Source: Penium margaritaceum (taxonomy: Eukaryota; Streptophyta; Zygnematophyceae; Desmidiales; Peniaceae). Taken from it: a stretch of DNA of 39,583 bases. The DNA is taken from NCBI GenBank assembly GCA_023375785.1, contig SZWC01003570.1, forward strand, positions 60,405 through 99,987. The letters run 5' to 3'. A program made the translations under genes and the position numbers. The notes beneath the pieces were generated by a model, which was given only the letters and a program-made list of their open reading frames with translations, had not been told where the DNA came from and did not search any database. Of the stretch, positions 31,863 to 39,583 are shown piece by piece (position 1 is the stretch's first letter; every line of letters begins with the position of its first letter).

Positions 31863-33719
31863 TCATGCTCGGCGGAAGTAGCAATCGGTATGCCACTGGC
31901 CCGATGCGTGCCACAATTGGAAACGGCCCAATCCACTTCGCCAGAAGTTTTCCCCTGGCGACTTCAGCCGAAGGTTTTTAGTGCTAAGTAGCACTTTGTC
32001 ACCGATGTGAAACGAGACCTCCCGGTGACCTTTGTCGGCATATGCCTTTTGTCGCTGCCGAGCTACTTGAAGGTGACCCTTTGCCTCCTGTAGTAAGGAG
32101 TCGATACGCGCGGCAAAGGCTTGAGCGGAAGGAACCTGCCCTTCTGTGCTCCCTCTCTTCACCAATGAAGAGGGTACCACTGGATGTCGACCACTGTTCA
32201 ACACGAACGGTGTGAACTGTGTGGACTCGTTCACCGAGTTGTTCCCCACAAACTCTGCCAGTGCTAGGAATTCGTTCCAATCATGCATGGCAGGGTCCAC
32301 GTGCACGCGGAGCATCTGCTCCAGAGTGTGGTTCATGCACTCTGTTTGTGCGTTAGTTTGAGGGTGAAATTCTGTCGAGATTTGTGACCCACTGCCGAAG
32401 TACTCGTGCATCTTTTGCCAGAACTTACTAGCAAATTTTCGATCTCGATCGGAGATAATGCGCAACGGCAAGCAGTGGTACTTTACGAAACCCTCAAAGA
32501 AGAGACAAGCGGTCTCCTCTACGTTCACGTCAGTGGTTGTAGGAATGAGGTGTGTCATCTTCGTCAAAAGATCCACAACCAATAGTATTGTATCGTGGCC
32601 ACGGGCCGTGTCCGGAAGACCAGTAACAAAGTCCATGCTGACGCACTCCCATGGAGTCCCAGGAATGGGAAGCTGTTGGAGGAGTCCGGAAGGCTTCTTG
32701 TTACTAGCCTTATTCCAAAGACATGGGTCGCATGTCATGCAATGTTTACGGACGTTGACACTCCATCCTGGCCACCAATAGTGGCCCGAGAGTGCCTGTC
32801 CGGTCTTTCGGGGTCCCACATGACCTGCGACCGGCGGGTCGTGGAACTGGGAGATAACCTTTGCTCAAAGGTCTCCCAAGTTTGGCACAACAACTTGTTC
32901 TCCGTGCCAGAAGATTCTTGCGGCCTCCACCAAGCCGTACTTGTCCAGATTTTGAGAGTCTTGAAACCAAGAATCCACATAGTATCTCATCCGGATCCTG
33001 TTTACAAAACCGTTGTAATGGATAATCTCTCGTGGTGGTTGCCGCACAGGTGCAGGGGGATCTGGTGATTGTATTGTTGCTGTTGTAATGGCCATAAAAC
33101 ATCCATTGACCTCGGTGGTTGCGTTGATTTCCACAGACTGTCGGCTTAGTGGATCGGCCACATTGATGCGTCCTGGCCGATGTTCCCATGTGAACGAGAA
33201 TCGACTTAGGTATTCGCTCCAACGCGCCTGTCGTCTTGACAGGTTCGGTTGCCTTTGGGAAAACACCAATGGATTATGGTCGGTCACGACCGTCACACCC
33301 CCTTCAGCACCCTCGAGGTAGCAACGCCACATCTTGAAAGCGTGTACTACCGGAAGGAGCTCTTGATCCCCAGTTGTGTACCGCGTTTCCACGGGGATGA
33401 GCTTTCGGCTCTCATACGCAACTCGGTGACCGTTCTGCAGGAGGACGGCTCCGTGTCCTACTACCGACGCATCACATCGAACCTCCCACGGTTGCGATCG
33501 ATCCGGAAGAGCTAGGACGGGCGCCGTGGATAGAAGCTCTTTGTCTTTGAGAAACGCGTTCTCGCAATCAGGTGTCCATTCCCAACGCACGTCTTTTTGC
33601 GTGAGCCTGGTTAGCGGTGCTACCAGGGTCGAACACCCTTGCATAAACCGTCGAAAGTAGTTTGCAAGGCCAAGGAAAGACCGAATCTGCCCAACATTTT
33701 CGGGGCGTGGCCAGTCCAC
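31863..33719 (-). pseudogene. Chromovirus RT end, RNase H and integrase
   Basis: One frame from 33719 to about 31863 with a single break near 32860. The RT thumb/connection is WPRPENVGQIRSFLGLANYF. RNase H includes EVRCDASVVGHGAVLLQ and VTDHNPLVFSQ, ending LSRRQARWSEYLSRF. The integrase zinc region has MTCDPCLWNKASN. The integrase core shows the full D,D,E set: SMDFVTGLP, ISDRDRKFASKFW and FHPQTNAQTECMNHTLEQML. The C-terminal GKVLL-type segment is recognisable ([19 protein letters not shown]). After about 31960 the frame degenerates. This is the best-preserved coding block in the window apart from the LRR gene. Confidence 0.92.
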
Positions 33720-35478
33720 AACGGCTTGGACCTTTCGTGGGTCGACACGGATGCCATCCTTGCCGACGATGTTTCAAGGTATTCAAGCTCCTCTTGTGCA
33801 AACTTGCACTTGCTCACTTTCGCATAGAACTTCTGTTCCCACATGACTGCGAGAACTTTGCGTAGTTGTTCTATGTGCTCTTCCATTGATTTGGAGAAAA
33901 CCAGGATGTCATCATGGTAAACCAAGACAAACTGTCCGAGTTGCTTGGCAAACGTTCGGTTCATTTCTCCTTGGAAGGTTGCCAAGGCATTTGTAAACCC
34001 GAAGCATAACACTCGGAACTAATAGTGTCCCATGTGCGTTCGAAACGTGGTTTTGGACACATCTTTCGTGATGCTGATTTGATGGCACCCTTGAGACAAA
34101 TCCAAGGACGAAAATACTTTTGCGCCTTCGAGTTGGTCAAAAAGGTCCTCGATCCGCGGTAAGGGGAATCGATTTTTCACCGTCAGCTTGTTCAACGCCC
34201 GGTAATCCACGCACATGCGTAAACCACCGTCCTTTTTATTCACAAAAAGGATCGACGCACCGTACGGTGAGCTACTGGGCTCGATCCACCCTTTTGCAAG
34301 GTACTCTTTGATTTGGCGTTCGGCCTCTTACCTTTCTACTGGACTAAGGCGATACATGGGTCTGAATGGAGGAGTCGCCTCTGGTTGCAGTGGAATCGTG
34401 TGGCTCATGTGTCTTTCTGGTGGAAGCCCAGCCGGTGGGTCTTGGAATACATCCGAGAACTCCGCCAATAGAGATTTTATCTCTTGTGGCATGTCTTCCT
34501 TCACGTTGTCCTCCACTTTTTGTAGCTGAGCCAAGACGTGTCGATAACCTTGTCGAATACGTCTCTTGACCTGCATTGCAGACAAGCTGGCATGGACTTT
34601 GAGTCGGGTCGGTGATAACTCCGTACTCGGAATCAACATAAAGCGGTGCTGTCTTTTTCGAAGGATCAAACGCTTTGATTCAAAGCACATTAGAGCCTTG
34701 TTCTCACGGAGCTAGGGATCGCCTAGCACCACGTCAAACGGGTCAAGAAGGTTGAGTACCTTCAACGTGACACTCTGTGTATACTCTTGAATGCAAATTT
34801 TTGCTTTACAAGTATTGATCACGAGTACCATACAGTTGTCATCGACAACAACTGCGCCATTCGATGGCTCGTACTTCAAGCCAACCTGCCGGGTAAAACC
34901 AAGGCTAACAAAAGAGTCGTCTCCTCCAGTGTCAGCAAGTATGTTCACGGGAGCACCAGCTAGGTGTCCTTTGAACAGCATCGTCATGTTGCCTCCACTC
35001 TTCCGAGTGAACAGACTCGACGACAACAAGCCGAGTTTGTGATAAACACGGAATCTGTACGACGGGCGTCGCAACTCCCATGATTCACCCACTCGAGTCC
35101 ACATCTTGTGGGCACGTGTGAATTCGGCTAGCACCTTCCAATCTTTGAATTTGACTGGGTCAAAATTTTCAACTAAAGGTACTGCGAACGTGATTGAACT
35201 CATTGCTTTGAGGGCGTTTGCTTTAATCACTGTGTCACACAACTCTTGCATAGTGGTCGGTGTCGCCACCACTAAGCATGTACGGTCATGCATCTCGTCC
35301 GGAGATGCAAGGTTTAGTGGGTAATGTCGGTCAACAAGTGTAGAATGCAGTTCAAGAAGAGGAGAGAAGACAACAGATAAATTTGAACTCGTCAAAAACT
35401 CAAATTGATTAACATCATCATCTGAAACATGAACCCACACTCGTGATCCAGTTTTATCCCTGAGTGGTCCCCACTGAC
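33720..35478 (-). pseudogene. Chromovirus protease and reverse transcriptase
   Basis: A frame from about 35478 holds a protease with NILADTGGDDSFVSLGF (catalytic DTG) near 34910, then FDVVLGDP, a stop where Trp is expected (34706), and the RT. RT motifs in order are MYRLSPVER (stop), [55 protein letters not shown], then HMGHY (stop, Gln expected) FRVLCFGFTNALATFQGEMN. The catalytic motif is YHDDILVFS at 33908-33919, with His in the variable position. A one-base frameshift near 33775 (in LEYL) puts the continuation into the frame of 31863-33719. Confidence 0.9.
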
Positions 35479-35483
35479 GTCAC

Positions 35484-37550
35484 TCAAGGGTGGGGAAAAC
35501 CCGCCCCACAGGCCTGTCCGTTACCACGGCCGGGCCCATTGCCGCGACCTCGACCCTGTCTACGGCCCTACCCGCGGCCTCTTGCTACACCATCCCCACG
35601 AGGTGCTACTACTGCAGCTAACGCCGCGGCCTCTTGTCCACCCCCAGCAGCCTGAGGGTACTGAGCCCTAAAGTGGCCCGGCTGCATGCAGTTGTGGTAG
35701 AGCCCTTCTCGGAAGGATGTGTTGTGACGCTCACGCGCTGCCTATAGCTCGTCATTCTCGCGGTTGCGCTTGTTGTTTGGGCCCTTGTATCCACCAGCCT
35801 TCTTGGCTGGAGGGTTTACAGGCTGCTTGCCCTTGGCCCTGCCTTGCTGTCCAGCTGACCCACCAGCCCCTGCAGCGTCCATGCGCATGTCGCAGCCTTG
35901 CTGTGCACGCGCATTCGGCCGTGCATCAGAGTAGTGCTTCAGGTTCGCCGAATACACTTTGCTCATGTAGTCGCGCAACGCCCTCCAGCTTGTCCAAGCT
36001 TGGCCAGTGGCTGTCGTGGTCGTCTTGTCCTTCAGCTTCTCGCTGGCGAGACCATCACACAAGTACTCCAGCAGCATGCACTCCAGGTACTTGAAGGTCT
36101 GAGTCCCATCGCCCTCGGTGAAGCTTTCGGCTTCCTCCACGAGTGCGGCGAACTCGCTCAAGTAGGATTCGAGCGAGCTGCCCAGCTGCCTGAAGTCCTT
36201 GATCTTGTGGAAGGCGCGCTACGCCTCCTTACGTTGGGTGCACTTCTTGCGCATGATCGCGCAGAAGGCCTCCCACGGCATGGGCTGCCACTCGAGGTAC
36301 GGCTGCTGCGCAGTCCACTCCTTGACCACATACTTGAAGTGTTTGTCTTCAAGCCGCGTCGTGGCAAGGTCGCCCCACTGGCCGAGTGGAGCCTTGTGGA
36401 CACGTAGAACGTGCTCCATGCGGTTCAGCCAGTCGGTCAGCTTCACGCCCTTCCGGAAGATCTCCACATTGTGGAGGAAGGACGTGTTCATGACCGACCC
36501 CAAAGTCGTCGAGGTAGGCAAGTCGTCGCTGCCACCGGTAGTGGCATCCATAGCTGTGGCACGCTGCGCTTGCTGCTGCATCCGCACCTGGGTCATGCTC
36601 TGCAACGCCTTGTCGAGGTCGTTGCATCGACGGCTTGCCTCATGGGCGGCCAGGCGCTGTAGCTGGCGATCACGGTGAAGGTCCGTGATGCTCTGCGCGA
36701 CGTGGGCTAGCAGGTTGGCGAACGCGAACTTGAGCTCTGATGTCGTCAGAGCATCGGCGATAGCTTCCAGGGCCTGGCGTTGTCCGTGCACCCTTACCCA
36801 CTACAAGAGGGTACGGTTCGCGTACACGCCTCCAAGGAGTCCCACCTTTCGGAGGAGACTGTTGTCGGCGACGACGCTCGAGTGGGAGCTGCCTTGCCCC
36901 ATTGCGGCCGCATCGTAGGAAGGAGGGTCCACCCCCATTCCTTCGAGTGGTGCCGTATCTCCACCATCGGTGGTGATCTTGAGTCGGCCTGCAGCCTTGG
37001 CAGCAACTCCGCGAGCCTACGACGGTCATCGTGAATTGCCTTCGCGGTGACGTCGTTCAGATCGTTCTCGCGGGAACTTCCCGTGTGGCTGCTTTCAGCG
37101 CCCTTGCTGCTCTCCGCAGTCTCGTTGCCGTTGGCAGCTTCAGGCGATGCGGCGGGCGTCGTGCCCTTCTCAAGCAATCGGCTCAAGTTCGTCGCACGAC
37201 GATGGCGATGGTCGCGATCCTCGTCGCCTTCGCCATCGTTGGCGTCATGTTCTTTGTCGGGGTCCCCCCGGGAGAACCTCCTCCATCGCGTCGTCCGTAA
37301 CGTGGGGGTCGCCCACGTGCGCGTCGACGTGCTCGTCGAGTACCTCTTCGGCCTCCGCACGTTTCTCGGTATCGTCGAGGTTGGCGTCGGTTGCCTTCGC
37401 CGGTACGGTTGCCCTTGGCAATACGGTTGCCTTTAGGTTGGCAACCCTGCTCGCGGCAGCGGCTCCCAAAATTTGGAGTCTGCCGAGAGCTCGTGGCGAG
37501 GCCGTCACCACCTTGCCCTTGTTGGTCTTGGACGGTCCGGCACTTGCCAT
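35484..37550 (-). pseudogene. Chromovirus gag
   Basis: The ATG at 37550 begins MASAGPSKTNKGKVVTASPR. The N-terminal acidic part shifts frame in a G-run near 37265, continues as DANDGEGDEDRDHRHRRATN, and returns to the first frame by about 37000. The gag core is in one register with TAG stops at 36803-36801 and 36221-36219. It contains ELKFAFANLLAHVAQSITD, NTSFLHNVEIFRKGVKLTDW and YVVKEWTAQQPYLEWQPMPW. The C part has SLESYLSEFAALVEEAE and YMSKVYSANLKHYSDAR. The nucleocapsid knuckle reads YHNCMQPGHFRAQYP at about 35660-35705, where CHNC...H...C is expected. Both outer Cys have become Tyr (TGC to TAC). A Gly/Arg-rich tail ends at TGA 35486-35484. Confidence 0.85.
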
Positions 37551-37566
37551 CTCGTCGCCCGTGCAA

Positions 37567-38400
37567 CTAGCACGGGAAGACCGTTGTGAGAGTCACCTCA
37601 CAATGTTAAGGAGGAATCGCCTCCCACAAGCTCCTTGTTCTCACGATCGGTGAGGCAATTATAAATTCAATTTCTGTTTTCCTAGACCGCCACATTGGCA
37701 CAAGGTCGTGGTTTTTGGAACTAGTCTTCCTAAGCCGTGACTCACGGCGATTGGCAAGGACTAGAACCTAGGAAAACAGAAATATACAAGACAATGGAAT
37801 GAGGAGGAATGTGAGTCCTGCTCACAAAGCAAAAGCAAAGAGTGACATTGAGAATTCTAACAATTCCTACCAAGCCTTCCACTCTTTCTTCTACTTCTTG
37901 TCTTCCTCTTGTCTTCTTGTCTTCCTTGGTCTTCTCTTCACGCTCCTTGACGCTTCTCGCGTTCTTGGGCGACGTCTCCCTTGAGCCGGCGGCGTTGGCG
38001 AGGTGCCAAAAATCTTCAAGGTGTCACCCTCCTTGTAGGGTGCTCTCAGGCTGTGAGAGTCCCTAAGCTTGGGAAGGGGCGCTGTCCCAATTTCTAGGTG
38101 AAGGGGTTTTGAAGGAGCCTTGAAAATGGGGTGGATTTTATAGTTTTTTAGGGTGGGAACTCCCCACCCCGTCCCACAAAAAACTTCCTAGCCCTCTGGA
38201 AGTGAGGAGAGGCTAGAAGGAAGAGTCTCCACCAAGTAGACCTCTTTTCAAGCTCTCTAACGCACTTTACGGCGCTTCAATCCGTGAAGTGTCAATGCCG
38301 TAGTCCCTTCTAGCGTTTTTGCTGCTGCTTGCAGCTGCTGGCGGCGTTTGATCTATGTCGTAGCCGCCGTTTACGTCGAACTCTTGGTCGCGAGGGTCGT
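37567..38400 (-). other. Untranslated leader of the second chromovirus
   Basis: About 0.85 kb lie between the primer-binding site and gag, with no convincing frame. It contains a pyrimidine-rich CTTCTTGTCTTCCT tract (about 37880-37960). It also has an inverted pair around GGAAAACAGAAAT (37770-37785) and ATTTCTGTTTTCC (37670-37682) that could form a long-loop stem. Packaging or dimerisation signals might be expected here; none can be proved. Confidence 0.6.
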
Positions 38401-38416
38401 CTGGCTCTGAGAACCA
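38401..38416 (-). other. Primer-binding site of the second chromovirus
   Basis: One base inside the 5' LTR, the minus strand reads TGGTTCTCAGAGCCAG. The plant initiator-Met tRNA site would be TGGTATCAGAGCCAG. The match is extended except for TC in place of A after TGGT. This supports an initiator-Met primer with a small mutation or a variant tRNA. Confidence 0.75.
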
Positions 38417-38417
38417 C

Positions 38418-39094
38418 TGTAACGGGCTGAGTCTCCAGCTCCTGCTATGAAGTCGTCGTCGGAGTTCGCATAATGGCGTTCTCAGTCCGCGTCAGGGGTT
38501 TACCCCCTTCGCAGGATTGAGGGGCAATCGTCATCAACGACCCAGAGCAGGGAGACTCGAATGTTTCGAGTCTCCAGAGGCCCATTTCCGTTTTTAACCA
38601 AACCCCTGGTTTTGGGACCCAAACCGGGGGGTTTTACCTCGAACTCGTGTGTTCGCACGAGTTATTTCGTTTGATTTATGTCGAAGTTCGTCGCGAACGA
38701 ACTTCGACTTACGTTTTGCCATTTTGGCGCGAAATCGTCGCGTGCGAGGCACGCTGGCGATTTCGTGCCAGCTCTCTTGACCTCACCCTCGCTCCCCCTA
38801 TCCCTCGTCCTTGCTTGCTTGTTTTGCAAGGAGGACGAGGGGGGGCGAGGGCACGAGGCCACGAGGCCTCGCCCTCGAGGCCCTCTTGGCCTCTCAGCTG
38901 CCGATCGGGCTGAGGCCGCGATCGGCGGCTAGCGGCTAGCCGGCCGGTGGCCGGCCGGTCGCTTGGCCGGCAGCGAGCTGGCCGGTGGCCTGCGAAGTGC
39001 TGGCCGCCGGCCAGCCCTCGCTGACGCGAGGGGTGGTGCGCAACCACCCCGCGCTTCAGCGAGGAGGGAGGGCCGAACCGGCCGTCCCGCTACA
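38418..39094 (-). repeat. 5' LTR of the second chromovirus
   Basis: It is 677 bp, identical in length to 30599-31275. It keeps stem-loops at 38551-38575 (11-bp perfect arms, loop TGT), 38681-38707 (11-bp perfect arms, loop CGCGA) and 39026-39054 (12-bp arms, one mismatch). The target duplication AGGAC follows. Confidence 0.95.
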
Positions 39095-39099
39095 AGGAC

Positions 39100-39156
39100 C
39101 CTCAATCAGTACTGTTTTAGCCTAGTGAGCCAAGCTTCCCGTACCAATTCTTTACA
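39100..39156 (+). repeat. 3' part of the mini-element's 5' LTR
   Basis: It continues the LTR interrupted at 30598 and ends TTTACA. With 30514-30598 it makes 142 bp, the same as the 3' LTR. It includes the A-box-like TAGCCTAGTGAG at 39118-39129. Confidence 0.8.
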
Positions 39157-39188
39157 TTGGTATCAGAGTGTGAGGGTTCAAGTCCCTC
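39118..39188 (+). promoter_or_regulatory. Candidate Pol III A and B boxes and tRNA T-arm in the mini-element
   Basis: TAGCCTAGTGAG (39118-39129) fits the A-box consensus TRGCNNAGYNGG at all but one position. GGTTCAAGTCC (39175-39185) fits the B box GGTTCRANNCC exactly. The B box is the loop side of GAGGGTTCAAGTCCCTC (39172-39188), a perfect tRNA T-arm: 5-bp stem, 7-base loop. The spacing between boxes (about 45 bp) is normal for a type 2 Pol III promoter. The primer-binding site (39158-39168) lies between them. The 3' LTR has the A-box version TGACCCAGTGGG (39331-39342). Pol III activity is inferred. Confidence 0.5.
39158..39168 (+). other. Primer-binding site of the mini-element
   Basis: TGGTATCAGAG, 11 bases identical to the plant initiator-Met tRNA site, begins one base after the 5' LTR end (TTTACA). 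Confidence 0.9.
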
Positions 39189-39216
39189 TGTGGAAGTTAA
39201 GGCATGTCCACTCATA

Positions 39217-39227
39217 GGTGGGAGGAG
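39217..39227 (+). other. Polypurine tract of the mini-element
   Basis: GGTGGGAGGAG abuts the 3' LTR start TGTCGC. With the primer-binding site, it shows that this is an LTR retroelement and sets its orientation. Confidence 0.8.
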
Positions 39228-39369
39228 TGTCGCTCTGGCCGACCTCTCCACATGGCTTGAACGGGTCCCTTGCCTATGTGTAGTTGGATGGGATGGGTTT
39301 AGAGTCAGAGACCCTCAAGCACCGCGGTTATGACCCAGTGGGCTAAGCATCTGGTACCAACTCGTGACA
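39228..39369 (+). repeat. 3' LTR of the mini-element
   Basis: It is 142 bp, TGTCGC...GTGACA, aligned with the split 5' LTR. It differs at numerous positions, so the element is old. It is followed by ATATT (39370-39374), the probable target duplication. Confidence 0.8.
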
Positions 39370-39463
39370 ATATTGATCAAGAGCAAGATAAAGATTTCAA
39401 TCTCTTTTTGGCCTAATGTGCTTAGCTCGACGACGTTGTACTCATCAAATGGGCACACGACTT

Positions 39464-39583
<120 letters not shown>

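Larger units (their letters stand above)
30599..39094 (-). mobile_element. Ty3/gypsy chromovirus inserted in the mini-element
   Basis: Two 677-bp LTRs with inverted ends TGTARCGGG/CCCGYTACA are flanked by a perfect 5-bp duplication AGGAC (30594-30598 and 39095-39099). Primer-binding site, gag, protease, RT, RNase H, integrase, chromodomain, polypurine tract and 3' LTR follow in gypsy order on the minus strand. The C-terminal chromodomain places it among plant chromoviruses. Total length is 8496 bp. It is much better preserved than its relative at 3756-12557. Several stops (many at expected Gln codons) and at least four frameshifts make it non-autonomous. Confidence 0.95.
30514..39369 (+). mobile_element. 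TRIM/SMART-type mini LTR retroelement, split by a chromovirus
   Basis: Removing the chromovirus and one AGGAC copy leaves a 355-bp element. It has a 142-bp 5' LTR (30514-30598 joined to 39100-39156), a 71-bp internal region (39157-39227) and a 142-bp 3' LTR (39228-39369). The LTRs share CCACATGGCTTRAAC, a GGTTTAGAGTCA-type block, GACCCTCAA and GTACCAA, and both run TGT...ACA. A primer-binding site TGGTATCAGAG follows the 5' LTR. A polypurine tract GGTGGGAGGAG abuts the 3' LTR. The flanks are AAATT and ATATT, a target duplication with one mismatch. It has no coding capacity and would need proteins from another element. The size matches the smallest known TRIM/SMART elements. Confidence 0.85.

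Noticed and set aside
35717..37653. Plus-strand frames opposite the chromovirus gag (for example 35898-36407 and 37147-37653)
   Set aside because: They are antisense shadows of GC-rich gag codons. The minus strand carries the motifs shared with the old copy.
39118..39190. A tRNA gene
   Set aside because: The A-box-like motif, B box and T-arm are present, but no acceptor stem or anticodon arm can be drawn. The segment spans an LTR end and primer-binding site.

Overview
This window looks like repeat-dominated nuclear DNA of a streptophyte (a land plant or a charophyte-type green alga). The evidence is a plant-type LRR protein with an N-terminal cap ending in CNWYGVAC, a Ty3/gypsy chromovirus, Ty1/copia elements primed from initiator-Met tRNA, a TRIM-like mini-retroelement, and long microsatellites. 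I cannot name the species. Only one convincing host gene is visible; most of the rest is nested LTR retrotransposons.

Layout: 1-300 is an imperfect CGAC/GGAC tetranucleotide tract. 785-2029 (-) is the first exon or main coding part of a secreted LRR protein, with a GA tract and a weak TATA candidate upstream. 2607-3755 has no recognisable gene. 3756-12557 is an old, badly decayed chromovirus on the minus strand, with a 0.77 kb insertion and an assembly duplication inside it and a CT microsatellite grown inside its upper LTR. 12558-13741 is empty. 13742-30109 is an old minus-strand copia element flanked by CGACC target-site duplications. Its leader was hit by a younger plus-strand copia element (20303-29118; 636-bp LTRs; GGACA duplications). 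30514-39369 is a mini-retroelement with 142-bp LTRs and a 71-bp internal region. Its 5' LTR was split by a second, better-preserved chromovirus (30599-39094, minus strand; 677-bp LTRs; AGGAC duplications). The window ends in a GT microsatellite.

The insertion order follows from the nesting: old copia before young copia, and mini-element before the second chromovirus. The two chromoviruses are colinear members of one family, and the two copias share a related integrase. No element looks autonomous. The younger copia keeps gag-pol in one register over 5.7 kb but carries 13 stop codons. Most sit where Gln or Arg is expected, which fits C-to-T decay at CAG (CHG) and CGA (CG) sites, as in methylated plant transposons.

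The observations most worth following are: (1) the mini-element carries tRNA-like Pol III A and B boxes and a perfect T-arm hairpin next to its primer-binding site; (2) the younger copia leader contains a diverged inverted copy of its own LTR behind a CAG-rich spacer, so its transcript should fold into a long hairpin; (3) the chromovirus LTRs contain a series of near-perfect stem-loops.
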